Source of the DNA: Cladobotryum mycophilum
Lineage: Eukaryota; Ascomycota; Sordariomycetes; Hypocreales; Hypocreaceae
Direction: 5' to 3'
NCBI GenBank assembly: GCA_036429605.1
Contig: CM071590.1
Location: 4,464,001-4,528,000 of the forward strand
DNA length: 64,000 nucleotides
Shown piece by piece: positions 44,858 through 56,490 of this stretch. Position 1 is the stretch's first letter, and each line of letters starts with the position of its first letter. The notes below the pieces were generated by a model. The model had not been told where the DNA came from and did not search any database. It saw only the letters and a list, made by a program, of their open reading frames with translations. The translations under genes and the position numbers were made by a program.

Positions 44858-45372
44858 AGCAGGTGACACAACAGGATCGTATCTTGCATGTCGGTGTTTT
44901 CGGTGTTGAGGGGCGTCATACTGTTTAGACTACTCCATAAAGTACTATTAAGTCGTAATGTTGTTCCTGGTTCAAGACTAGGAAGATTCAATAGAATTAT
45001 GAACTGTTACACAAAGAACTTGTGGAATCAGTACATTAACCTCTTTGACTCTTAGGTCTTATGGGTATCCGACGCTATCTACTTCAAGTCGTCTCTATGT
45101 GCCCGTAGTCTTATCAACTCTATTCGTTGATCCTTGCCCAAAAAAAGGGGAGTCACAAATCCCATCCATCTGCTTCGTACCTATGCCAGCGCCGTCCTTC
45201 AATGCTAAGTATAGTGATAATAGATAGTACACCAATAAATATGTCGCCGCCGTGGCTTTTTGGATAAATAACGTTATACAGAGACGTAAAGGAGAAATAT
45301 TAGACATTTCAAAAAAAGAAAAGAAAGAAAAGAAAATCGATTGTTTGCTTTTGGTTAGTTGGACTCGTGCGA
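44858..45372. other. Convergent intergenic region
   Basis: Between the 3' ends of the RRM-protein and SLC35-type genes. No gene seen. Confidence 0.5.
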
Positions 45373-47406
45373 TTAATCTTCTCTCTCTGCCTTGTGTTCT
45401 GGGAGTCCCTCAGTGTTGTGCAACGGAGGAGATCGGATATGACTCCGTGGAATATCATTGTGGGTTATAACTGGTGCTTCGCTCATCTCAATGTTATTTT
45501 GCAGTAAACCCGCCGTCTCCTCTGTGCTGTCATTATCAATGTCGCTAGCGCTGTTGCTCATGGGCGATGATGAGTCGACATCGCCAACGCGAACATGCAC
45601 TTGGACTTGCGCTTCTTCGCGCATCTTCTTTATCTTGATGTAGTTATAAGCGGCGATGGCCACCATGGTTGTGATGAGACCAACCAAGTTAATGAGGGTG
45701 AGTTTGTCTTTGAAAACCACCGAGGCGGCTGAGATGGTGACCACCTCCTTAAAAATGCCAGCGATTGAAAGCGTCACGACGGACGTTCGCTTGAGCAAGG
45801 CGAATTCGGATGCTGTCATTAGAAAAGCGATACATCCTGGGAAGAGCAAGAACAATGGGGTCATGACAGCACCCCGTTCGTTGCTCAATGCTTTTAATCC
45901 TTGCCAAAAAGCACCAAAGCCTTCGACAGGAATAGCAATGGATATCAGAGTAAGAAACATGACGGGGGTCAAAAAGAAAATACTAGAGAATGGATTTGAG
46001 GTGGCGGGATTGCGGAGAAGAAGTATCTGAGTCAAACCCCAGCGGAAACCTGAAAAGAAGGCGGCTGCGATGACGAGGGTGAAGCCGCCAAATTTGAATT
46101 CGACCTCACCAAACACCATCAAGACAACCCCCAGCGTCATGGTTGCAATGATGCCAACTAGGCGCCACGTCGGCTTCTCGAGGCGGAAGACAAAGGCAAA
46201 TAGGAGAACAAAGGCGAGAGAGGAGGATTTACACATGGCTGCGCTTCATTAGATAAACAGACAACCATTGAGCGACAGAAGACACAAACTTACTGTAAAA
46301 TGTAAGGCTGATGAACTTGAGCGATGTATTGCCCAGACCAATGTCCAAGCCTGTCGCGGCTCCGCAAGGTCCGACTCGTGTGAGGTAGAACATCTTAGTC
46401 ATAAGGGGACTGCTGGCCTCCGTCTCGTGCCGAGATCTGCCTAGATCAGAAGTGTGCCCATGTTGGGGCCGCAATGATGGAACAAAGTATAGGACCAGTG
46501 CAGCGAGTGTGAATTGCACAATCATGTGCATCGATGTAGTAAAAAGCGGAAATGCAAAGTTTAGGCGATCCCGATCGAACATCCATTTGTTATACTGTGC
46601 GCCAACATGTCAGAAGGGGGCTTCACGGGAAGAGGGACAGTAACTGTACTCACCAGAGAAATAGATAAAGAAAAGAAATACCATAGGAGGATCAAAACGC
46701 CATTGATGAGTAGTTTCTTAACAACATCCTTGTCCGCCTCTTTGCGCTCCTCTACCGATATACTCTTCTCTCGCGCAATCCGCTGTCCCAGCTGAGTATT
46801 CCTCCGTCGCCTCTTTTGCCTTCGAGCGCGCTCTTTGTTTGTAAGCCCCGTCTCCTCATCGTCGTGCAAATCTTCGTCGCTGAAGCTGTCCCTTCCGCTC
46901 TCGTCCTTACCAGACCCGGCTGACGGGCTGGCACTCGCGGCGTGCTCGAGGATATCTGGCTGGAGAGGTAAACTGACGGATAGGTGTTTTCGGTGGCCAC
47001 CCAGGGCCATTGGTCCCCCCGAGGGTGTTCCAGACAAGCCCACTGGGTTCATGAGGCTGCTCTTTCGCCTCCGATGTCCTAGGGGCTCCATCTCTATATC
47101 GTCACCGGGCCGGCCGTCGACTCTGAAAGAATTAGATGAAGGAAAGGCTGCCGTTACTTTGGCGTATGGTGAGGTTGGGATGGATGCGCTGGTGGAAGCC
47201 GCCTCTTGTTGTGCTTCTCGTGAGGCGGCAGCTGATGGAGAAGTGACAGTCCTTGCTTCATCTGACAGAAGAAAGGCAGAGTCGTCGGCTGCGGAGGAAC
47301 GTCGAGGGGGAGGCGGAGGACTTGAGGATGGACTGGAGAACATGATGGGTCTTTCATCTGGGGTTGATGGATAACTTATGCTTGGCTTGTGCCCATCCAT
47401 GTGCAT
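45373..47406 (-). CDS. SLC35C2/Ymd8-type member of the drug/metabolite (triose-phosphate/nucleotide-sugar) transporter family
   Basis: Exons 47406-46654, 46594-46294 and 46238-45373; 639 aa. The first ~225 residues are cytosolic, Ser/Pro-rich and basic (RRQKRRRRN). About ten membrane helices follow: LLINGVLILLWYFFSLSISL|YNKWMFD across intron 1, NFAFPLFTTSMHMIVQFTLA, the GLDIGLGNTSLKFISLTFYT block (intron 2 splits Tyr|Thr), MCKSSSLAFVLLFAFVFRLE, FFSGFRWGLTQILL, TPVMFLTLISIAIPVEGF and GLITTMVAIAAYNYIKIKK. This set of motifs is the SLC35C2 type, found in Golgi or early secretory membranes. Substrate is unknown. C-terminal tail is Ser/acidic-rich. Introns are 59 and 55 nt with GTGAGT and GTAAGT donors. 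Confidence 0.92.
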
Positions 47407-49752
47407 GCTCCAGTCTCAAGAGGTTAAGCGGTCTCGGGCGAGCGTGTGTGTTGGCAGGCTTATCCAGTTTGCTGGATCTGCTATGCCTGCTACCTATGCG
47501 CCGTGCCTGAGACTGTGCCTGTGTCTACTGCAGTACTATGTTCTTCTATGCAACAACAGTGCTCTTTCAGGCCTTGACGGCCTGTCCCAAATCCCCGTAC
47601 GGGTCGTCGGATGTCCTGCGGGCCAGCCAGCTAGCAGATGAAATATGGGGCTCAACTTGGCGACGGTGGCGTGCGCCAGTCTGGTTAGGTTAGAGGGAGT
47701 GAGAGGAGGGCGAGAGCTTGGCCTTGGGGGGAAGAAGAAGATTGATTGGCAGCACGGGAGCAATAACCCTAACAGGCACAGTTACGACTACGACACGATC
47801 TTAAATCCGGGTACCCTGTAAACATGCTAAGCCATTATTGTATGTACATACACGTACGGAGATGGCATTAAAACAAACAAATACCTAGTAAATAAAAGAA
47901 GAAAGAAGGGAAGAGAGAACGACAGCAACCAGGTACGAGTACGAGCCAAAGTATCAACACCACACAGTGGCACACACCATCTGCGGGAGGAATCAATGAA
48001 AAGGGTTGCTGTGCTAGAGCCCTTTGGGATGGTCACAGGGCTTTAGTGCATGCTCTCAGGGGGTTTTGGTTGCGGAAGCTTAAAGAGTCCAGACCCTCAG
48101 GGAGATCTCAATTCGGGTTAGGCTTGATGCGACCCTCAGTCAGTGAGCTACCAAGAGAAAGTCAGTCAGTCAGTCAACCACCCCTCAAATTTCTGACATC
48201 CAGGTTCTGCAGAGTGTGCGAGTTTTTGTTCACCTGGTGGCAAACAAGGTAATCAATCAATACAAACAAAGTGCCTGTCAGCAGAAAATTGTGCAGATTA
48301 TCCCACTGTATTGGTTTCAATTACGTGTAGATGAGAGGCGCGGTGTATGTCAGCAAAACATACATTTTTTCTCTTTGAAACGTCTTTTTAATTAATTATC
48401 TTTATGTACGGAGTATGTACACGCATACCATTCGGAGTCCTACTCCCTACCTTTAGGTACTAGAGTAGTGCGTTCAGCTGCCGTGTCTTGGCAGCAATTC
48501 AGATTCTCCCTTTGCTGACAGAAACGAGATTGACAAGGTCCCCTTTGCGTTTGTTTATTTCTTTTTTGTTTCTTTTTCGCCTGCGTCCTTTGGTCGCGTG
48601 CCTCGTTTGTATTTTATGCAACCCCCTAGTCTAGGCTTATGCCAACAGATCCATTACCTTGAGCCTGAACCACTTAATGTGGTATCTCTTATTACTTGTA
48701 GTACTGAATACTACCTAGATACAGGGGTTGAAAATTCATCTGCCGAATTCCGAGCAATGCCCCAATGAATTGAATGGCTGTAATAAATCAACATTGCACA
48801 AGAGCAGGCGGACCTTGGCAGATCATTCATACGCACAGTGCTTTCATGATGATAAGAGATAGAGATCGACATACTATGTACACTCCCTCTCGGAGGCCAA
48901 TGGACACCGAATGTGCTCTTCTTTTCTCTTGATTCTTTCATTAATAACGGACTGAACAGGTCATCTGTTCTAGAAAATGCTCTTTGGAATCATGACAGAT
49001 TTAGACGAACTATAACCAATATATGTTCCATTTACTTGAAATTACAGCTATAACGATATTCATATGCAGATAACAATTAATTACACATGTAGATCGATAT
49101 CAATACTAATCGAATATTGATGTATTGCACTTCACTACGTCATTGCTGTCAATCCTTTACAGAATACACATCATAGATACTTATGGTAGGCAGACACACA
49201 ATCGCATAGTCTATTGTTTTATCCAACATTCTCTCTACAATACAAAATACCTTGCTCTCTTACTTTACTTCGTCTCCTTTGATCAACATGACCCCGCCTT
49301 TGGCTACATCCAATACTTGTTCCTGGTTTACACCTTTTCTTGGCTGTTCAGCTGTACATACGGAGTATGACGGACTTCCAAGAACTACTAGGCCTGGAAG
49401 AGCATCGTGAACCCCTCACCAAGAAAGCATGAACAAATGCTGTACTTCATACCATTCGTGAACCCGGTCTTTGTTAGTGGACTCGGTGAGTTTCTCATGT
49501 TGGCCACTAACAGTCCGATAGTCCAACTTACATGCCACTGCCCCAAACTTGGTACTTGTAAACGACATGGATCATCTTCCCGTGTCTTCCGCGACTTATA
49601 TACACAGTGCCTACCGGTAATCTATCTTACAACCCAATTGGTGTTCTCCTCAATCATCATTCATTACTTGACCTTGTTTCATTTATATTCATTGACCCTG
49701 AATGCCAAACAAGTGACAACAATCAACATTGACGTCTGGCCCGGCACTTCCA
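47407..49752. other. Divergent promoter region of transporter and GH15 genes
   Basis: 2.3 kb with no supported gene. Two TACGGAGTA copies (48407-48415, 49359-49367) and a short GTCA repeat near 48160. Open frames here are not protein-like. Confidence 0.5.
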
Positions 49753-52240
49753 ATGACATCGTCACAATGTCCATCGGCACAGCGCCGTGCCCAAACTGGT
49801 GGTTATCTTCCCATTGAAGATTATGGCATGGTTGGGAACATGCACACTTGTGCCCTCATCGGGATCGATGGTAGCGTTGACTTCATGTGCTGGTTGGTTA
49901 CTCCTTGCTCAACACGTTCACGGCTCATATCAGTCTGAGCTAAAACTATATATATATATATAGGCCCGACTTTGACTCGCCATCCCTCTTCTGTCGACTC
50001 CTTGACAAGAATAAAGGCGGCTACTTTAGTATTTCACCACCGCCCGAACTTGGCTGCACTATTAAACAGCAATACCTCCCTTCATCATGTATTCTTCAAA
50101 CGAGATATATTCATGAAGAAGGTGTTGTAGACTTGGTCGACTTCTTTCCCAGACCCAAAAGCGCCCAGGTCATGACCAAGGGCTACAAGCAGAACGCATA
50201 CCGTGAAGCCACTTATGTTCAAGAAGAGCTGAAGAAGTGGCTAGTTAGGCGGGTGGAATGCATTCGTGGTTCTCTAACCTTGGGTACGACTTCACAGTCT
50301 CCTGTTCCTCCTGCTTGACCTTGGATAGCAATCAAAAGCTTACTTCTTCCATTCATAGACATTGATCTATTCCCGGCATTTGGTTATGGGAGAGATGAAC
50401 ATGACCTTACACTCTGTCAGAAAACCCATACTACCAATGATCTTGTCAGCAAAATCGCCACATTTCACAGCAAGGATGTCAAACTTCAGCTTGATGTCGC
50501 AGTGGACCAAGAAGACGCTCATACATCACCCAAAATCGTATTTGAGAGGGTCAGGAAGCTCAGTATGCTAGGTGAGGGATTGGTCGCCCGCATACAGATC
50601 AAGGCTGGCCAGTCCATTTCCTTTGTTCTCAGAAATGATATACCAAATCATATCACAAAAGTAATCACAAATCAAGTTTTGGATATGAAGCAGCATGATA
50701 CTCAGAGTTTCTGGTACAACTTCATCTCTCAATCAAAGTATAAGGGACGATGGAGGGAGGTTGTATCCCGGAGCCTTATGATTTTGAAGATGCTGACCTA
50801 TGGTAAGTGTCGATGAAGGGCGCTTTCCAAGGTTTTTGATAGCTGATGCTTGAGTAGAACCGACGGGTGCTATTGTTGCTGCACCGACATTTTCTCTGCC
50901 CGAAGATGTAGGAGGCGTGAGAAATTGGGATTACCGATACTCCTGGGTCAGAGATGCAAGCTTTACCATCTATATTCTTCTACGCCTTGGATTTAAAGCT
51001 GAAGCAGATGCGTATATGGAATTCATCATGGAGCGATTTACCCAGTCCCGAGGCCCCGATGGTGGTCTGCCCATCATGTTCACTATTCGCGGCGAAACCG
51101 ATATCCCTGAGAGTACCCTGGACCACTTTGAGGGTTATCGAGGCAGCTCACCTGTTCGCATCGGAAATGGCGCAGCCTTTCACCTACAATTTGACATCTA
51201 TGGTGAGCTGATGGACTCAATTTACCTATATAACAAGTACGGAAAGCCGGTTCCTTGGGATGTCTGGTGCTCTGTGCGAGAGATGCTAGGTGAGTCTCAA
51301 AATGTTTGGAAAATGTTCGTACCTTATGGAATGAAACTGATACTGAAATAAATAGATTACGTTTTGACCATCATTGGAAGTCAGTGTTTCTTATTCTTAA
51401 CGTCTTCTACCCGTTTATTATTGAGCTAGATATCTGATTGAATAATAGATACCGACATGTCTATTTGGGAAGTGAGAGGTAATAAGCAACGGTTCACCTT
51501 TTCTCAAATCATGCTTTGGGTCGCCTTCGACCGTGGCCTTCGCCTTGCTGATAAAAGATGCTTCCCTTGTCCCAATCGCGCAAAGTGGATGGAGGCTCGT
51601 GATAGCCTCTACGAAGAAATCATGCAGAAAGGTTTGTCAAGACTCACACCATTATCCACGAAGCGAAACTCATCCTTGGATATAGGGTACAATACTGAGA
51701 TGAAATCATTCATCCAGAGTTACGAATCCACCAATGTACTCGATTCGTCTATTCTACTCGCACCTCTTGTCTTCTTCATCTCTCCATGCGACCCTAGGTT
51801 CACAAATACGCTCGATCGTATCATGTTACCTCCCGAGGAAGGTGGATTGACCAGTACTGGACTGGTCTTCCGCTATGATACGGAGCTGTCAGATGACGGT
51901 ATGCTGAGTTATGATCAATTACATTATACTGATAGTCGCTAATCATATTCCTTGAGCTGCAGGAGTTGGTGGGAGGGATGGCGCCTTTAGCATGTGCACC
52001 TTTTGGCTTGTTGAGGCTCTCACGCGCGCCAGCATATATGAACGAAAGTATTACATCCGGGCAGTCAACCTCTTTGAGAATATGCTCCAATTCTCAAATC
52101 ATCTGTGTATGTTCTCTGAGGAAATCGCCCGGAGCGGAGAGCAGCTAGGCAACACGCCCCAGGCATTCAGTCACTTGGCACTCATCAGCGCCGCATTCAA
52201 TCTTGACCGTGTGTCTGAAGGCTGGAAGGATTCTAGATAG
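49753..52240 (+). CDS. GH15 glucosidase/trehalase-like enzyme (intracellular)
   Basis: Eight exons: 49753-49892, 49964-50283, 50359-50802, 50858-51289, 51356-51379, 51449-51631, 51686-51898, 51963-52240; 677 aa. The family hydrolyses alpha-glucosides (glucoamylase, or trehalase in the bacterial-type branch). N-terminal beta domain: GYLPIEDYGMVGNMHTCALI and GIDGSVDFMCW|PDFDSPSLFCRLLD. The (alpha/alpha)6 barrel: GGVRNWDYRYSWVRDASFTI, SPVRIGNGAAFHLQFDIYGE, MSIWEVRGNKQRFTFSQIM and, near the end, FSEEIARSGEQLGNTPQAFS, holding the usual catalytic Glu residues. No signal peptide, so a cytosolic role is likely. Exon 5 is only 24 nt. Intron 6 (54 nt, 51632-51685) has no stop and keeps the frame; splicing is preferred because it restores QKG|YNTEMKSFIQSYE. 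Introns 1 and 5 have weak donors (GTTGGT, GTCAGT). Confidence 0.9.
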
Positions 52241-52445
52241 ATGATCTATATACAGAGAGCTCTGGTATTTGAATGAATGAATGCATGAATGAATGGTAAT
52301 GATTTGTTGATTTTATTGATCCCTCCACTATTACATCGCCTAAATCTATCTGCCTCCTCGCATCGTCTACCTGAGAGCATTATATTGGAAAGAGTCTGTG
52401 ATTGTGTAAAAAAGCCTACTTTCCAACTGACCACAAGCACATTCT

Positions 52446-52763
52446 CTATGTTTCCTTTGATGCCTCCAACTCACTACCTGACTCCGTGCTTATCGTACCT
52501 TGGTCTGAACTATCGTATGTATCATTCGGTTGTGGCTTGGCCAAAGTCTCGCGGCACTGCTGAAGCGTAGTCTTGAGCAAAGAAACCTTTCCGTCGAGCC
52601 TTTGGCATTTGTCACACTTGGGGCAAACTTTCCTCGAACACATGCCGTGTGACGTTTTGTTCGCACACCTATACGGAGGGCGATTGATTGCGCTGCAGGT
52701 TGTGACCCGGCGGCCCCAAACTTCGTGCTTGCACTCAAACACCGTCCGCTCGTATGTGCACAT
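52446..52763 (-). CDS. Small conserved-looking cysteine-rich protein, function unknown
   Basis: A 105-aa single-exon frame starting MCTYERTVFECKHEVWGRR. It has ten cysteines, most in the first 60 residues (C2, TVFEC, TTCS, YRCA, GMCS, KVCPKCDKC), with a His between (CKH), so a zinc-binding fold is possible. A helical stretch follows (RLDGKVSLLKTTLQQC) and then a Ser/Glu-rich tail. From memory, short fungal proteins beginning MC-Y-x4-ECxH are common and uncharacterised. No signal peptide. It converges with the GH15 gene, leaving about 205 bases between the two stops. Confidence 0.65.
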   Translation of the reverse strand: MCTYERTVFECKHEVWGRRVTTCSAINRPPYRCANKTSHGMCSRKVCPKCDKCQRLDGKVSLLKTTLQQCRETLAKPQPNDTYDSSDQGTISTESGSELEASKET

Positions 52764-53155
52764 GGCCCTTGGTAGGTTCGTTGTGGTTATACTTGACGTT
52801 ATTGATTACCCTGGTCGATGCAGACTTTCGGTTGTGGGTGGATGAGTTGGGATGGACTGAGTGGATGGGCGGGCTCTTCGGCCGGCTGAGTATGCCTTTA
52901 TATCGTATCCTCCAGGTATCAAATTACAGGAAATGAATAGCCTTGAACTCTATTAATTGCTCCTTCTTCGTTTGCTTGCAATCTTCCATGTTCAACAACA
53001 AACGCTGCGTTCAAGTGATTGAATCTATTCTATGTTATGAAAGTCCAGGGGCAAGACAAAGAGATTATGAGTACAAAGAGAAGAAGGGGATGCTGAGGTA
53101 TGAATAGGTGAATGAATCACACTTGAAGATGCTAAAATGCAAGCCTAAACATTTC
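52764..53155. other. Intergenic region
   Basis: Upstream of the cysteine-rich protein gene and at the 3' side of the HAD phosphatase gene. No feature recognised. Confidence 0.5.
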
Positions 53156-54073
53156 TCAGTATATCGTTCTGTAGAATCTCTTGGAAGTCTCGGGCCCAGA
53201 ACAATTTCCCCCTCCATGCGAGTCGCAGGCATGAGGCACAGGGATGCCAATTCGACAAAGCGTTTGCATTAATGATGATTTCTCATCCGCCGCTATCACA
53301 ATTCCCCTTTGATGAAGAAGGCATTCGAGATCAGTTGTCGAATCCCCAAAGTAAATCGTCGTGCCAGAGTAGCCAGCAACTTGGTGAGCGAGACAGGCGG
53401 CCTTATCAAGAGACGTCGTGAGCCTGCGTCCTAGGAACTGCGGGCCGTTTATCTTGCCGGCTTCAGTCACTTCGTTGGCTAAAACGGATATACTGTAATG
53501 TCGAAAATTGTGAAGGACTCCCTCAATGAAGGCCTTTGACCAATTCACAGAGATGATATCCACTGTCCATTCCTGCTGGCTCGCCAGTTGCAGCATCTCA
53601 TCCAACCCCTCTCGAATAACAATTGATCCCCTCGTGATCTTGTCAACGCCCATTTCAAACAAGTTCTCCCGTTTTAGACCAGAAAAGGCGCCGGATCTTT
53701 CAACGCGGTCTAGTGAGGCATTCTCAATACCGTCCAACCCAGACAAATAACACAATTCCTCAGATATGTCTTGTCGATCGCCTTCTGGAGGGCTATATCT
53801 GGCATTGTAGCTCTTCAGGTCTTTCAGATAGTCTTGGACCACCTTGTCCCATTGTCCTTGTAGATCAATTCCCCGATGATGTTTTTGGAACGCAATGGCA
53901 GCCTGGGCAAGCTCGCCTACCGTGTCCTTTACTGTTATAGTCCCATCAAAGTCAAGAATTAGGTGCATTTTTCGTCGAGTGAATGGGCGGCTGCTTCTAT
54001 TTGTCTCTATGATACGCACCGGTCGTATCCATGCATGTCTGAGATTAGAGATGATTCGTGGAGGAATGCGCAT
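53156..54073 (-). CDS. HAD-superfamily phosphatase, phosphoserine-phosphatase-like
   Basis: Single exon, 305 aa from the ATG at 54073 or 270 aa from the ATG at 53968. HAD motif I is LILDFDGTIT (two Asp), motif II IISVNWSKAF (Ser), a Lys in the KAACLAHQVAG region is the motif III candidate, and motif IV is YFGDSTTDLECL. The helical cap sits between motifs I and II, as in phosphoserine phosphatase and the yeast YNL010W group. Substrate not decidable. The extra N-terminus of the longer form (MRIPPRIISNLRHAWIRPVR) is rich in Arg without acidic residues, resembling a mitochondrial presequence; the shorter start gives a typical cytosolic enzyme beginning right at motif I. Confidence 0.88.
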   Translation of the reverse strand: MRIPPRIISNLRHAWIRPVRIIETNRSSRPFTRRKMHLILDFDGTITVKDTVGELAQAAIAFQKHHRGIDLQGQWDKVVQDYLKDLKSYNARYSPPEGDRQDISEELCYLSGLDGIENASLDRVERSGAFSGLKRENLFEMGVDKITRGSIVIREGLDEMLQLASQQEWTVDIISVNWSKAFIEGVLHNFRHYSISVLANEVTEAGKINGPQFLGRRLTTSLDKAACLAHQVAGYSGTTIYFGDSTTDLECLLHQRGIVIAADEKSSLMQTLCRIGIPVPHACDSHGGGNCSGPETSKRFYRTIY

Positions 54074-54393
54074 TTGAATTAAATTGAGTTGATTGAGAGA
54101 TGTTCAAGTGGGGCTCTTTATTAATTACGTCGTTGATCAAACTAGAGGGCCTCGCCTTTAAAGCATTGATTGTAATATTATTTATTCTACACCCTTTACT
54201 TAATTCATCTATTGTAAGGGTATCATGCTCTAAATGATCCTTAGCCGTTGCCCTTTAACGCCAATAACATGTTCTTGGCATAACAATTTTTTCATGTATA
54301 AGATTCGCATCGCTTTTCCTCTCCTTGGAAATCTCCCCTTCCCTCCCGCTGGCCAGCATATTGTTTCCACAAAGTCAACTACCGAAGCTGTGC
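54074..54393. other. Short intergenic region
   Basis: About 320 bases, AT-rich, containing the HAD phosphatase promoter and the 3' end region of the TFIIF beta gene. Nothing else seen. Confidence 0.5.
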
Positions 54394-55620
54394 TTAATGG
54401 GTAGGAAGTACATCCTCCATTTCCTCCTCATCGTCCTCATCATCTGCCTCAGCCGCCGCCTCTTTGGCGTCGTTGCCACCCTTATCTCTGTATGCCTCAC
54501 TTAAGCAATAGTGGTTGGCAAATGGGCCACTCTTATTAAGAACGGCAACTTCTTCGAGGACCTGGCGCAGGTATGAGTCCGGCTGTTGTGTCCGCTGCCG
54601 CAGAGCTTTCATCGACCAATATTGGTATTGACGGAAGCAATCGAAAATGAGATCGAGAAGCTGGTTCTTGGGAATACGAGCAGCCTTGAATACCTCGCCC
54701 TTCTTGGGCTTGTTGGTTGCAGTAGCATTTTTCTGTTTACTAGGTTAACAAGTGGGCTCTAACAAACAGGCTGAACGAGGCGGGTCCTTACGGTGAAAGT
54801 TCCTCCCCAATTGACTGCCCCAACAGATCCAGGGTTGATAATAGACGATGCCTTGTTTCTGCTGATAATCTGGAGCTTCGACTTGGAGTTTTCGGCGTCA
54901 AAGATGCGCTTTGCCAAAAGTTCCTCTTCTTCCCGGAGACTGCGCGGCTCAACACGGATGTCATAGCGAATTTTGCCAAATATCTTTGTTTTTTCTGTCA
55001 TGTTCACGTTAGTAACATATCGTACAATGCGTGGCAGGGTCATAGCTAGGGGATATCATACTTGGAATAGCCTTGCGGTAATATGGTTGATATCGACTTT
55101 TACGGTCGTATGATGGTTTTTCCCCATTGTTGTTCTTTTGCCTCAATAGCGACAGAGGGATTCCCGCATTCGCAGCATCGGCGCGCGCTTTGTTTTTGGC
55201 CTTGAAGCCTGGGAGGTCCTCCTCGCTGAAGATGAAATGGTTATGGACATCTTGATCTAGAACTTCCAAGTCATATTCTCGAGGTATGAGCTGATGCTCA
55301 GGACAATTTGGGGCGAGAAGCATCCGGAGCTTCGTCACCTCGCGAGCGTTGCTATCCCCCGCCGCCTCCATCTGTGGTTCGTTCCATGTACGCAAGGTGC
55401 CGATTTGAATTTCGTCGTCGTCGTTCATTCTCTCAGTCATCTTTATCCATGCATCCCACATGTATCGGGGGATACGTGCGAGGTAGAGCGTCTCGAAAGA
55501 ACCACCGGGGCTGTTTTTGTCATAGAAATCGAGGTCGCCGGCATCCTCAAACATGTCATCCTCGTCCATTGGGACGGGGGAAGCGGCAGGCTCGGGCTTA
55601 ACAAATCCTGTATCCGCCAT
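54394..55620 (-). CDS. Transcription initiation factor IIF subunit beta (Tfg2/RAP30)
   Basis: Exons 55620-55062, 54994-54792 and 54732-54394; 366 aa. TFIIF beta binds RNA polymerase II with the alpha subunit and recruits it to promoters. Acidic N-terminus (MDEDDMFEDAGDLDFYD), then the dimerisation region with LYLARIPRYMWDAWIK and a poorly conserved insert; YYRKAIP|KKTKIFGKIRYDIRVEP crosses intron 1 (GTATGA donor, CTAAC branch). The C-terminal winged-helix is AARIPKNQLLDLIFDCFRQY, then YWSMKALRQRTQQPDSYL, then LEEVAVLNKSGPFANHY. An acidic tail follows. Intron 2 has a GTAAGG donor. Nuclear. Confidence 0.95.
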
Positions 55621-56490
55621 TATGACCTTTGTTACTTGAATAAAGCACTAAAGAACGTGCTAGAGGTGATGGACGGATGTTGCAAGGCGAAGGGCAACAG
55701 GGAAAAGGTAGAGGAAGATGATGGATGTAAGGGTTGCACTTCGCGCGCCAGGCAGCGTTGTTGCTCTTAGCATGGAAGCTTTCCTCGGTGACGAAATGCT
55801 CTATGCGGCCAGTCGCTTAGCGCTAGTAAGTGCTAAAGTCGCTGTGGGACGAATTTAAAGTCCTAGAACCCAGTCGGTACAGAGAAAGGCATGTTTTTAG
55901 GCCATGTGGATGCCTGAGGGAAACGGTCTAGCTGCAGGTGGCCGGGTACCCTCAGGTATTGGATACCTCTCCAATACTAAAGCACCTATCTGCAACGCTA
56001 GTAGCCTTAGACTGGGGAAATTTGGAGTACATTGATCTGTGCGCGAGGCTGAGCCAAACCTTGGACATCGAAACCATAACGAATAAGTAAAACTTCCTTC
56101 GCCTTACACGAGTGCTCTTTGAATATGCTTTTCAAATGTAGAACAATCAATCTATAGCTTTTCCTATAACTTATCTAATGCCCATTATCACCTATTTTAT
56201 TATTATCATTATTTTTATTTTTATTTTTTTAGTTCTAGGTGCAGACGAGCAGGTAGCTGTTCCGTACGCGGACCGTGTCACGTCCCATTATAGCCGTCTC
56301 GCTGTCCAGTTCTACGCTCACTTGCTGGTCACTTCAACACCTCATTTCATTCTTTACATCTACTATTCATGCATTCAGAACAATACGCCAGCCTCCCCCA
56401 TTACGGAATCTGAATAGCCCATTGATTCGATTACCGGACAAGGCACATATACTTCAACACCGGGCTCAATTCCCGAAACCCTCGCCCATC
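55621..56490. other. Shared promoter region of TFIIF beta and Elongin A
   Basis: 870 bases between the start codons of two divergent genes for RNA polymerase II factors. The Elongin side has an A/T run (56200-56230). No coding feature. Confidence 0.5.
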
